From the NCBI RefSeq assembly GCF_021026295.1, contig NZ_JAJNDA010000006.1:1-64000 (forward strand): 64,000 nucleotides of DNA, in the 5' to 3' direction. This document shows positions 42,711 to 51,011 of the stretch, one piece after another. The stretch comes from Actinomycetospora soli (lineage in GTDB: Bacteria > Actinomycetota > Actinomycetes > Mycobacteriales > Pseudonocardiaceae). The translations under genes and the position numbers were made by a program. Under the pieces are notes generated by a model that saw nothing but the letters and a program-made list of their open reading frames with translations, made no database searches and was not told where the DNA came from. The first letter of the stretch is position 1. Each line of letters starts with the position of its first letter.

Positions 42711-44203
42711 CGCGCGGCCCGGTGCGCGCCGCCGCCCGTCGACCGCCGGGCGGACCACAGGTCGAAGCTCGCGACCGACGCCGCCGGACGGGGCTCCAGC
42801 CCGACCAGGGCGGGACGCGCCGACGGGGAGAAGTCCAGCATCGAGGTCGGTGCGCCCCAGCCACCGTCCGAGCCGGTCGCGCCCGGCGCGGCGGTCGGGG
42901 CGACGGTCGCGCGGGTCTCACCGTCCCCGGTCAGCACGGTCCCGACGATGCGGGCGCCGACCGCGCGCAGGGCCTCGGTCGCGGAGGTGACGGCCTCGGC
43001 CGACGTCGTGCCGGCCCGGCAGAGCAGCACCGCGCCGTCCGAACCGGCGGCGAGCACGGCCGCGTCGGCGACCGGACCGAGCGGCGGGGCGTCGACCAGG
43101 ACGACGTCGTGGGTCGCGCGCAGCCGCTCGACCACGGTGCCGAGGGCCCGCGAGGTGAGCAACCCCGACGGGTCGGTCGGCACCTCGCCGCTGACGAGGA
43201 CGTCCACGCCTGCGTGGCGCTGCAGCGCCGACTCGAGGGCGCAGCGCCCGCGCAACACGTCGGTCAGGCCCAGCCGGCCGCGCAGGCCGAGGCGCTCGCC
43301 GAGGACCGGCGTCCGCAGGTCGCCCTCGACCACGGCGACCCGGCCCGTCGCGGCGAACGCGCTGGCGAGGGCCTGCACCAGGCTGGTCCGCCCCTCCCCC
43401 GCGACCGCGCTGGTGACGGTGATGACCCGCACGGCCCGGTCGACGTCGGCGAACGCCAGGTTCGTGCGGACCCGCCGCACCGCCTCGGCGTACCCGCCCT
43501 CGGCGTCCGGCACGAACGCGCCGCGCACGGTGGGCAGGCTGCCCAGCGACGGCGCCCCGGCGAGGCCCGCGAGGTCGGTGGGGCGGCGCAGGGAGCGGTC
43601 GGTGGCGGCGGCGGTCACGGCGGCGGCGATGCCGAGCAGCAGGCCGACGACGGCGCCCACGACGAGGTTGACCGACCAGCGGGGCGACACGGCCGACGGG
43701 TCGGCCACCGCGGCGTCGACCGTGGCGACGGTGACCGCGGGCGCCTGCCCCGCGGCCGCGCCCGCCGGACGCTCCAGCTGGCCGACCACCTGGGCGAACC
43801 GGGCGGCGACCGCGTTGGCGAGGTCGGCCGCGAGCGGCGCCGAGTCCTCGGTGACGGTCACCTTCATGACCGTCGAGTCGGTGTCGGTGGTGACCGCGAC
43901 GTGGTCGGCGAAGTCGGCGGTGCTGCCGGGGATGCCTGCGGCGTCCATGACCGGGCGCAGCACCCGCTCCGAGGTGAGGATCTCGGTGTAGGACTTCACG
44001 CGCTGCTGGGAGAGCAGCACGCCCTGGTAGGCGTTCTGCGCGGTCGTGTCGTCGACGGCGGAGACGTAGAGGCTGGCGGTCCCGGCGTAGGTCCGCGGCA
44101 GGAACGCCGTGACACCGGCGGCGACGGCCAGCCCGACGGCGAGGCCGGCGACCAGCAGCAGCCAGCGACGACGGATCGCGGTGAGCAGGGCGACGAAGGT
44201 CAT
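42707..44203 (-). CDS. Wzz/CpsD-type fusion with altered Walker A (cluster B)
   Basis: The protein has 498 residues. The Wzz part shows 'NAYQGVLLSQQRVKSYTEIL' and membrane helices near 14-35 and 178-200. The kinase-like part has 'SAVAGEGRTSLV', where the Walker A lysine is arginine (R272), a changed A' ('AVVEGDLRTP') and an intact Walker B ('DVVLVDAPPLGP'). The tail is Ala/Gly/Ser-rich without a Tyr cluster. It is homologous to 8110-9729. With Arg at the P-loop, ATP hydrolysis and autophosphorylation would be weak at best. The start overlaps the ligase-like gene stop (ATGA). Confidence 0.85.
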   Translation of the reverse strand: MTFVALLTAIRRRWLLLVAGLAVGLAVAAGVTAFLPRTYAGTASLYVSAVDDTTAQNAYQGVLLSQQRVKSYTEILTSERVLRPVMDAAGIPGSTADFADHVAVTTDTDSTVMKVTVTEDSAPLAADLANAVAARFAQVVGQLERPAGAAAGQAPAVTVATVDAAVADPSAVSPRWSVNLVVGAVVGLLLGIAAAVTAAATDRSLRRPTDLAGLAGAPSLGSLPTVRGAFVPDAEGGYAEAVRRVRTNLAFADVDRAVRVITVTSAVAGEGRTSLVQALASAFAATGRVAVVEGDLRTPVLGERLGLRGRLGLTDVLRGRCALESALQRHAGVDVLVSGEVPTDPSGLLTSRALGTVVERLRATHDVVLVDAPPLGPVADAAVLAAGSDGAVLLCRAGTTSAEAVTSATEALRAVGARIVGTVLTGDGETRATVAPTAAPGATGSDGGWGAPTSMLDFSPSARPALVGLEPRPAASVASFDLWSARRSTGGGAHRAAR

Positions 44204-45642
44204 GACGGTTCTCCCGGGGAGCGGACGAGGGCCGGAACGGGCTGCGGGGACGGGGGTCGGGCGCCGGCGGACACGGCGAGCCCGGCCAGCAGGGCGAGGG
44301 GGACGTAGAGGTAGAGGTCGGCGATCTGGTTCTCGACGACGCCGACCACGAGCCAGGCGCCGAAGGCGACGACGAGGGCCCGCGCGAGGCCGGCCGCCGG
44401 GCCGCCGGCGCGGGCGATCGCCCGGCCGTCGGCGAGCGCCCCGACGGCGGTGACCACGAACCCGAGGAACAGCAGCGCCCCGCCGGACGCGCCGAGCTGC
44501 AGGTAGATGCTGTGGCCCTCGGTCATCACGTGCAGCCCGATCCCGCGCAGCGGCGAGTGCTCGATGTCGAGCAGCGCCTGGGCGTGGATGCGGGCGCGGA
44601 TGGCGTCGGACTCCGCGGCGCTCTCCGCGCCGGTGAGCCGCAGTTCCCGCCCGAGCCGGTCGAGCATCGTCGGGAAGAAGGCCACGAGGAGCGTGCCGGC
44701 GCCGAGCGCCGCGCCCGCGAGGGGGAGCAGCAGGCGGCGGCCGAGGCGGTCGACGAGCAGGGCGACGAGTACCGCCCCGAGCGCCACGACCAGCCCGCCC
44801 CGGGAGCCGGAGACGAACAGGCCGCCGCCCATCACCGCGGTCGCGCCCGCCCAGAGCAGGCGTTCGCGGCCGCGGGTGGAGAGCAGGAACCACACGGCGA
44901 CCGGCGCGGCGAGCCCGACCGAGAGGGCCAGGTGGTTGGGCTGGGCGGTCAGACCCGCCTGCCGGCCGCCGACGTCGACGGCGATGAAGCGGGCGCTGAT
45001 CGCGGTCAGCCCGGTCTCGTCGGCGAGCGCGACGGCCGCGTTGACGGCCGCCCCGAGCACCCACGCGGCGGTGAGGGTCCGGACGAGCCGTGTCCGGGCC
45101 CCGGGCTCGCGGCCCGCCACGGCGAGGCAGACCGCGAGCGGCAGCGCGAGCGCCGGGACGATCCAGCGGACCCCGTTGAGCAGGTTGGCGATGCCCGGGC
45201 TCGGGATGGCCGCGGCGGTCGCCGCGTCGATCGGCACGCCGAAGCGGGCGGTCAGGTAGCCGCGGTCGATCGGGAACAGCACCGAGCACGCGACCACCAG
45301 CAGCAGCGCCGTCGGCAGCGGCCACACCCACGACGGCGCCGCGAGCCGCGCCCCGGAGCCGACGGCGAGCAGGGCGAGCACCCCGAGCGCCGCGGCGAGG
45401 AACAGGTGGCCCAGCGGGAGGCCGAGGGAGACGCCGTTCCAGGTGGCGGTCGCGACGGCGAGGGCCAGCAGCGTGACCCCGAGGTCGCCCGGGCCGCGCA
45501 GCACCACGACGAGGCCGACCACGACGACGCCCGCCAGCGCCGGGACGGTCAGCTGGAGTCCGAGCAGCCGGGTCGCGTCGAGCACCAGTGCACCCGCGAC
45601 GACGAGCGCGACGAGGCCGCCGAGGGCCACGGTGCGGTTCAC
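44200..45642 (-). CDS. O-antigen ligase / Wzy-C family membrane protein (cluster B)
   Basis: The protein has 480 residues and 11-12 hydrophobic helices. The blocks 'GLTAQPNHLALSVGLAAPVA', 'GGGLFVSGSRGGLVVALGAV' and 'SPLRGIGLHVMTEGHSIYLQ' match the Wzy-C ligase/polymerase family: Arg in SGSRGG and the His-Ser region in the long outer loop are the functional residues there. It could polymerise repeat units or attach the polymer. GTG 45642 overlaps the flippase stop (GTGA). Confidence 0.85.
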   Translation of the reverse strand: MNRTVALGGLVALVVAGALVLDATRLLGLQLTVPALAGVVVVGLVVVLRGPGDLGVTLLALAVATATWNGVSLGLPLGHLFLAAALGVLALLAVGSGARLAAPSWVWPLPTALLLVVACSVLFPIDRGYLTARFGVPIDAATAAAIPSPGIANLLNGVRWIVPALALPLAVCLAVAGREPGARTRLVRTLTAAWVLGAAVNAAVALADETGLTAISARFIAVDVGGRQAGLTAQPNHLALSVGLAAPVAVWFLLSTRGRERLLWAGATAVMGGGLFVSGSRGGLVVALGAVLVALLVDRLGRRLLLPLAGAALGAGTLLVAFFPTMLDRLGRELRLTGAESAAESDAIRARIHAQALLDIEHSPLRGIGLHVMTEGHSIYLQLGASGGALLFLGFVVTAVGALADGRAIARAGGPAAGLARALVVAFGAWLVVGVVENQIADLYLYVPLALLAGLAVSAGARPPSPQPVPALVRSPGEPS

Positions 45643-46892
45643 GCCGGCACCCCCGTCGCGACGACGGGTGCGGGACGCGCACCCGTCGTCGCGAAGGCGG
45701 CGGCGCCCAGCGCGACCAGCGACGAGGCCGTCAGGCCCCACGCCAGCCCCGTGACCCCGGAGCCGGCCGCGCCCCCGACGACGAGGCCGGCCCCGGCGCC
45801 CGCGAGCATCCCGGCGGCCGTGACCACCTGGAGCGCGAACAGGGAGCGCGCCCGGCGCTCCCCGCGGATCTGGGCGAGGAAGGGCACCGCGAGGGCCGCG
45901 AGCGCCGTCTGCAGCACGATCGGCACGACGAGCCCGGCGTGGTGGACGTACTGCGGGAACAGCGCGCCCATGAGGACCTCCCGCAGCGGGATCGCGGCGA
46001 GCAGCACCAGGGCGAGCGCCCCCGCCCCAACGAGGGCGACCCGCCGGGCGCGGAGCAGCCCCGCCCGGTCCCCGTCGGCTGCCAGGCGGGCCATGACCGG
46101 GGTCGCGAGGACCAGCAGCGCCGCGAGCACGGTCACCGGCGGCTGGAACACCAGCAGCTGCACCGCCCGCAGGCCCGCGACGTCGTCGGCGACGAGCACC
46201 GCGCCCGCCACCGCCAGCACCAGGTAGACCTGGGCCTGCCCGAGCACCGAGGTGAGCGTGAACCAGCCGGACAGGTAGCGGGACTCCGCGAACCAGCGCT
46301 GCGGCCGGCCGACCCGGCGGGCCTCCGGCGTCACCGCCACGACCACGGCGAGCGCGACCAGCGCCCCGATCCCCCACGCGGCCGAGACGGACGCGACCGA
46401 CAGGACCCCACCCGTCGTCAGGAAGGCACCCAGGACGAGGCCCTGGGCAAGCAGCCAGACGACGTCGACGACGAGCGCCCGGTGGGTGTCGGTGCGGGCG
46501 AGCAGCACGTACCGACCCGCGTCGACCACGAGGGCGCCCGGCACCCACACCGCGAGGGCGAGGAGGGCGTCCCCGACGGGGCCGTCCCAGGCGATCCCGA
46601 CGACGACGCACACCGCGAGCCCGCCGGCGCCGAGCACCGCCGCGGCCGCGAGGGCCGAGGTCCCCGACGATGGGCGCCGCGCCGCGTCCACCGTCGGGAG
46701 GTGCGCGAGCAGCGGCTCCCCGATCACCGCGCGGGCCGCCGCGCTCAGCACCGTCACCACCGCGTACGCGGCGACGAACGCCCCGAACGCCTCCGGCGCC
46801 AGGACCGCCGACGCCACGAACGCGGTGAGGTAGTTGCTCGCCGAGCTGACGAGCTGGTCCGCGATCCCCGTCGCCGCCCTCCCCCGACGCAT
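45639..46892 (-). CDS. Wzx-like polysaccharide flippase (cluster B)
   Basis: The protein has 417 residues and about 12 membrane helices. It starts 'ADQLVSSASNYLTAFVAS', with 'GWFTLTSVLGQAQVYLVL' and 'GLRAVQLLVFQPPVTVLA', almost the same as the cluster A flippase (5344-6624). The N-terminus begins right at the conserved motif with ATG 46892. Near the 3' end a perfect 17-bp hairpin lies in the coding sequence (45656-45694). The gene starts two bases after the acyltransferase stop. Confidence 0.86.
   Translation of the reverse strand: MRRGRAATGIADQLVSSASNYLTAFVASAVLAPEAFGAFVAAYAVVTVLSAAARAVIGEPLLAHLPTVDAARRPSSGTSALAAAAVLGAGGLAVCVVVGIAWDGPVGDALLALAVWVPGALVVDAGRYVLLARTDTHRALVVDVVWLLAQGLVLGAFLTTGGVLSVASVSAAWGIGALVALAVVVAVTPEARRVGRPQRWFAESRYLSGWFTLTSVLGQAQVYLVLAVAGAVLVADDVAGLRAVQLLVFQPPVTVLAALLVLATPVMARLAADGDRAGLLRARRVALVGAGALALVLLAAIPLREVLMGALFPQYVHHAGLVVPIVLQTALAALAVPFLAQIRGERRARSLFALQVVTAAGMLAGAGAGLVVGGAAGSGVTGLAWGLTASSLVALGAAAFATTGARPAPVVATGVPA
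45656..45694. repeat. 17-bp perfect hairpin inside the flippase gene
   Basis: Arms 45656-45672 (TCGCGACGACGGGTGCG) and 45678-45694 are exact complements around a five-base loop. Each arm contains GACGACGGGT, the right half of the dispersed motif. It lies 14 bases before the start of the downstream ligase-like gene, so it may tune expression between the two genes. Confidence 0.65.
46410..46425 (-). repeat. Dispersed motif copy with one change
   Basis: CTTCCTGACGACGGGT on the minus strand within the flippase gene, read F-L-T-T-G. Confidence 0.6.
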
Positions 46893-46894
46893 CG

Positions 46895-47575
46895 TCAGGC
46901 GATCTGCGACGTGGTGCGGTGCAGGAAGGGCATGTCCGGGTCGAGCGCCCGCGCGGGGCGGGCGGGCGACCCGGCGTAGACCTGGTGCTCGGCGCGCAGC
47001 GCCTTGGTCACCGTCGAGCCGGCGGCGACGATGCTGCGTGCGGGCACGGCGGCGCCGGGCAGCAGGAGGCACCGGGTGGAGACCATGGCGTACTCGCCCA
47101 GCCGGATCGGGCGGGCGTCCTGGACCATGTTCACGACGTCCACCGCGTGGGTCTGCACGATCGTCCCGAAGCCCGCGATCGCGGAGAAGTCGCCGAGCTC
47201 GACGAGGTCGCACGCGTCGATCAGGTGCAGCGACGTGATGAGCGAGTGGTCGCCCATGACGAGCTCCGGGCGGCGGCCCTCGAGTCCGGCGAAGTAGCCG
47301 GTGGAGCGCCGGACCGAGTTGACCCAGACCAGCATCAGGATCACGGCGCCCGCGCCCAGCGAGACGCGCTCGCAGCCGCGGATCGCGACCAGGTGGCCGA
47401 TCCGGGCCCCGTCGCCCATGACGAGGTGGTCGACGTCGACGAACGAGTGCCCGATCGAGGCGGTGGGGGCGAGCTCGTGGCCGAGCAGGCGGGTGTGGAC
47501 GAACCGGCGCAGCCGGCCGGGCGCGACGACGGCGGCCGCGGCGGCGAGGGTGCGCAGGGTGCGGTGGGTGATCAC
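46895..47575 (-). CDS. LbH acyltransferase (cluster B)
   Basis: The protein has 226 residues. Hexapeptide repeats are visible in 'VSLGAGAVILMLVWVNSV', 'VELGDFSAIAGFGTIVQTHA' and 'IRLGEYAMVSTRCLLLPG', and 'VPARSIVAAGSTVTKAL' ends the helix. Paralogue of 6621-7355. It probably acetylates a sugar of the repeat unit. GTG 47575 overlaps the methyltransferase stop (GTGA). Confidence 0.82.
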   Translation of the reverse strand: MITHRTLRTLAAAAAVVAPGRLRRFVHTRLLGHELAPTASIGHSFVDVDHLVMGDGARIGHLVAIRGCERVSLGAGAVILMLVWVNSVRRSTGYFAGLEGRRPELVMGDHSLITSLHLIDACDLVELGDFSAIAGFGTIVQTHAVDVVNMVQDARPIRLGEYAMVSTRCLLLPGAAVPARSIVAAGSTVTKALRAEHQVYAGSPARPARALDPDMPFLHRTTSQIA

Positions 47576-48315
47576 GCCGCGACCCCGACCCAGGGCTGGG
47601 CCACCGCGAGGTCCTTGCGGACGGTGAAGCCGAAGATGTTGCCCTGGCGGCGGGCGAGCGTGTTGAGCCCGCCGTTGAGCAGGCCGATCACGCGGTCGCG
47701 GCCGCCGATGGCCGAGCGCATGCCCGGCGTCAGGGCCCGGTCGGAACCGATCAGCCAGCGCGAGTGGAACTCGATCGGGACGACCCGTCCCGGGTCGAAG
47801 CTCGCCACCGTCTTGCGGACCTCGTGGCGGGTCCAGCGGTAGACGTGGTTCGGGACGCCGCTGCCGTCGACGCCGCCCGTGGTGCCGCCGCCGTCGGCGA
47901 CCGCGTCGTGCTCGTAGACCCCGGCGAGGCCGAGCGAGCAGGCGAGCCGCATGAGCGGCGAGTCCTGGTTCTCCACCGCGACCACGGTCTGGCGGGCGAT
48001 CCGGTACATCTCGTGCAGCGCCTGGTGCGGGCGGGAGCAGTGGTGCAGCCCGGCGTGGCCGATGACGTGGTCGAAGCTCGCGTCGGCGTAGGGCATCGCG
48101 TGGGCGTCGCCCGCGTTGGCCGCCCGCAGCCGCGACGACGGCGAGTCGGGCGCGAGGTTGGAGAACGTGCAGTTCGTCAGCCCGACCCGGGCCGTGACGT
48201 CCTCGTCGAACTCCCCGGCGAACTGGACGAGGATCGCGTCGTCGCGGCCGATGACGCCGCGGTCGAGCAGGTCGGTCAGGATCGCGGCGTAGGTGCCGCC
48301 GCCGGCTTCAGCCAT
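47572..48315 (-). CDS. Methyltransferase-11-like protein (cluster B)
   Basis: The protein has 247 residues. 'DAHAMPYADASFDHVIGHAG' followed by 'LHHCSRPHQALHEMYRIARQ' fits the middle of the methyltransferase-11 fold. The expected glycine-rich motif I is poor (ILVQFAGEFDED), so SAM binding is not certain. It is not closely similar to the cluster A methyltransferase. ATG 48315 overlaps the end of the upstream glycosyltransferase by eight bases. The frame is open to 48342 but an earlier start is unlikely. Confidence 0.72.
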   Translation of the reverse strand: MAEAGGGTYAAILTDLLDRGVIGRDDAILVQFAGEFDEDVTARVGLTNCTFSNLAPDSPSSRLRAANAGDAHAMPYADASFDHVIGHAGLHHCSRPHQALHEMYRIARQTVVAVENQDSPLMRLACSLGLAGVYEHDAVADGGGTTGGVDGSGVPNHVYRWTRHEVRKTVASFDPGRVVPIEFHSRWLIGSDRALTPGMRSAIGGRDRVIGLLNGGLNTLARRQGNIFGFTVRKDLAVAQPWVGVAA

Positions 48316-49459
48316 GGCTGGTCTCCCGGTAGAGATCGACAAGGGTGGACACCCACGCGCGGGTGGAGAAGTGCTGTTCGTAGGTCGCGCGGGCCCGGTG
48401 GCCGAGGGCCGCCCGGTCGCGCTGGACGTCCTTGAGGGCGACGGCGAGCTCGGCGGCGTCGCCCGGGCGGACGACGACCCCGGTGCCGCGCCGCGCGACG
48501 TCGTCGGCCGCGCCGTTGCCCTCGTACGCGACGACGGGCACGCCGGAGGCGAGGGCCTCGACGTAGGTCAGCGGCGGCCCGGCCTCGGCCCAGAGGCTGG
48601 GGACGACGAGGCCGGTGTAGTGCGCGAGGCGCGCCCGGACCTCGCCGTTGCCCATGCCGCCGAGGAAGCGGACGTTCGGGCGCGCGCCGTGCCGGCGCTC
48701 GAGCTCCTGCTGCTGGTCGCCGGTGCCGACGACGTCGATCGGCAGGTGCGCCGGCCAGGCGTCGAGCAGGGCCGCGACGCCCTTCTCCGCGGAGAGGCGG
48801 CCGACGAACAGCCAGCGGGGGTCGTGCACGTGGTCGGTGTGACCGGCGGTGTGCTCGACGTCGGCCACCGCGTTGGGGACGACGACGAGCTTCTCCGCGC
48901 CCACCCCGGCCGCGAGGTACTCGTCGGCGGCGCGCTGCGAGATGGTGATCAGCCGGTCGGCCCGGGCGATGACCGGGTGGTTCACGGCGCCGCCGCGGGT
49001 GGCGACCGCGAGCGGGAGGGTCGCCAGCCGCGAGTGCTGGAAGCAGCGGTGGGTCACCGCGGCACGCGGGGTGTGGGTGCAGTCGGTGCACCGCTTGCCG
49101 TCGCGCAGCAGCGTCCCGGCCGGGCAGATGGGGCGGAAGTTGTGCAGCGTCGCGACCAGCGGCCCCTGCCACCGGGCGAGCCAGCGGGTCCCGAAGTTCG
49201 GGAACAGGTTGTGTACGTGGACCACGTCGGGGCGGATGCGGTGCAGCATCTCCGTCGGGTCGGGCCCGAGACCGGTCGCCACGGTCGCGGCGGCCTCGAG
49301 CGGGTAGGTGCGACGACGCCGGCGGAGGTCGTTGTGCTGGGCGACGACCACGACCTCGTGGCCCGCGTCCTGCAGCGCCTGCACCTGGGCGTCGACCACC
49401 ACGTTCTCCCCCGAGGGCACCTCCGTGTGGTGGTAGCTGTGGACGAGCGCGACCCTCAC
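48308..49459 (-). CDS. GT4 glycosyltransferase (cluster B)
   Basis: The protein has 383 residues and a GT-B fold. 'VALVHSYHHTEVPSGENVVV' at the start, 'PDVVHVHNLFPNFGTRW', a cysteine-rich insert 'CPAGTLLRDGKRCTDCTHTP' and 'RWLFVGRLSAEKGVAALLDA', with the donor block 'GPPLTYVEALASGVPVVAYE'. The Cys insert (Cys...CxxC...C) is typical of a subfamily of capsule glycosyltransferases and may hold zinc. GTG 49459 overlaps the WcaI-like gene stop (GTGA). Confidence 0.88.
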   Translation of the reverse strand: MRVALVHSYHHTEVPSGENVVVDAQVQALQDAGHEVVVVAQHNDLRRRRRTYPLEAAATVATGLGPDPTEMLHRIRPDVVHVHNLFPNFGTRWLARWQGPLVATLHNFRPICPAGTLLRDGKRCTDCTHTPRAAVTHRCFQHSRLATLPLAVATRGGAVNHPVIARADRLITISQRAADEYLAAGVGAEKLVVVPNAVADVEHTAGHTDHVHDPRWLFVGRLSAEKGVAALLDAWPAHLPIDVVGTGDQQQELERRHGARPNVRFLGGMGNGEVRARLAHYTGLVVPSLWAEAGPPLTYVEALASGVPVVAYEGNGAADDVARRGTGVVVRPGDAAELAVALKDVQRDRAALGHRARATYEQHFSTRAWVSTLVDLYRETSHG

Positions 49460-50799
49460 GCCGGCTCCACCCAGGAGTTCGGGAGGCGCCGCGCCCCGCC
49501 GTCGAGCACGCCGATGTCGGTGACCACCTCCGGGAGGGGCTCGTGGTCGGGCCGCGCACGGGAGGCGGCGAGGCCCTCGACCCACGCGACGTAGGCCTCG
49601 CGGGCGGCGTCGACGTGCAGCACGTCGTGGGCGAACAGCTGCCCGCGCAGGCCCATGGCCTCCGACTCGCCGGGCTGCAGGCGGGTGTCGACGATCGCGT
49701 CGAGCAGGGCCCGCGGTGCGCCCGGCGCCACGGTGACGCCGGCGCGCGAGGCGACGATCTCGGCGCTCGCGGCGGACAGGGCGTTGGTCGCGGCGACGAC
49801 CGGGCGGCCCGCGGCGAAGTACGAGGTCAGCTTGCTGGGGACGCACATCTCGGCGACCCCGGCCTTCTCGTTGAGCACGAGGACGTCGGCGGCGGCGAGC
49901 GCGTCGGTGAAGCGCTCGGTGGGCAGCGGGTCGAGGAACTGGACGCGGCGCACGCCCCGGGCGACGGCGCGGAGGTGGTCGCGCCGGCTGCCGTGGCCGA
50001 GGAGGACGAACCGGATCGGGCACCTGTCGACGTCGGCCAGGCGGGCCGCCTCGACGACGTTCTCCAGGCCCTGCTTCGCGCCCATGTTGCCCGCGTGCAG
50101 AGCGATGATCTCGTCGTCACGCCACCCCAGCTCGCGCCGGACGGCGGCGATGTCGGCGGGCCGGCGGGTGACGGTCGGGACGTGGGTCCAGTTGCGGATC
50201 GTCGTGATGCGGTCCTCGGCGACCCCCATCGCGGCGAGCGAGGAGCGGAACCGTCCGTGGATCGCGACGACCCCGTCGGCCCGGGCGAGCAGCCGGCGCT
50301 CGAGGGAGGCGGCGCCCGCAGCGGCGCGGCCGGACCCGATGCCGGTCTCGGCGAGCGCGTGGCCGTAGAGGTCCTGCGGGACGACACCGACGGCCGTGCG
50401 GCCCGGTCGGCGCAGCGTCGCGGCGGCGGCGACCGCGAGCAGCGCAGGGCTGATCGCGACGACGACGTCGGGTCGCGGCTGCCGGGCGACGACGCGCGTG
50501 GCGCGGGCGGCGAAGGCCGCCTCCATCGCGACGCGGCCGGCGCCGGTCGGGTTGGTCGGCACGGGGTGCGCCACGCGGGTGATGCGGACGTCGCCGTCGC
50601 GCTCCTGCAGCAGGCGGCCCGTGTAGCCCGGCTCGACCTGCCACCGCGGGTAGTGCGGGAGGCCGGTGACGACGTGGACGTCGTGGCCCGCCTCGGCCAG
50701 GAAACGGGCGAGACCGGTCGTGTACGGGGCGATGCCCGTGGGTTCCGGGGCGTAGTTCAGCCCCAGGACGGTGACCCGTAGCCGCGACTGCGGGGACAT
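49456..50799 (-). CDS. WcaI-like GT4 glycosyltransferase (cluster B)
   Basis: The protein has 447 residues. 'VLGLNYAPEPTGIAPYTTGL', 'VVTGLPHYPRW' and 'EMCVPSKLTSYFAAGRPV' mark the WcaI family. The sequence is collinear with 12601-13920. First gene of cluster B, with a strong GGAGGTGAAGG ribosome site before ATG 50799. Because B has no initiating sugar transferase, this enzyme may act on a primer made by cluster A's transferase (inference). Confidence 0.9.
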   Translation of the reverse strand: MSPQSRLRVTVLGLNYAPEPTGIAPYTTGLARFLAEAGHDVHVVTGLPHYPRWQVEPGYTGRLLQERDGDVRITRVAHPVPTNPTGAGRVAMEAAFAARATRVVARQPRPDVVVAISPALLAVAAAATLRRPGRTAVGVVPQDLYGHALAETGIGSGRAAAGAASLERRLLARADGVVAIHGRFRSSLAAMGVAEDRITTIRNWTHVPTVTRRPADIAAVRRELGWRDDEIIALHAGNMGAKQGLENVVEAARLADVDRCPIRFVLLGHGSRRDHLRAVARGVRRVQFLDPLPTERFTDALAAADVLVLNEKAGVAEMCVPSKLTSYFAAGRPVVAATNALSAASAEIVASRAGVTVAPGAPRALLDAIVDTRLQPGESEAMGLRGQLFAHDVLHVDAAREAYVAWVEGLAASRARPDHEPLPEVVTDIGVLDGGARRLPNSWVEPA

Positions 50800-50813
50800 C
50801 CTTCACCTCCGTC

Positions 50814-50888
50814 GACGTGGACCAACTGACGTGCGCTGGATCGCTGGTCCCCGACAGACAGCAACCATGTGGACCACCGATCGGTGGT
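50814..50888. promoter_or_regulatory. Direct repeats and 16-bp palindrome upstream of cluster B
   Basis: GTGGACCA occurs at 50817-50824 and again at 50869-50876, 52 bases apart. The second overlaps a perfect palindrome ACCACCGATCGGTGGT (50873-50888). These are probably regulator sites for the cluster B operon. Confidence 0.5.
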
Positions 50889-51011
50889 TTGCGCTGCCCC
50901 GTTCGGGGTAGCTCACGCCGGAGGAACGCGCGTCTGGTGACTGCATGACGTGAGAAGTCGGAGAAAGTTGAAGAACTACCGCTCGTCATCGGAGCACTAC
51001 GCCCCGATCGG

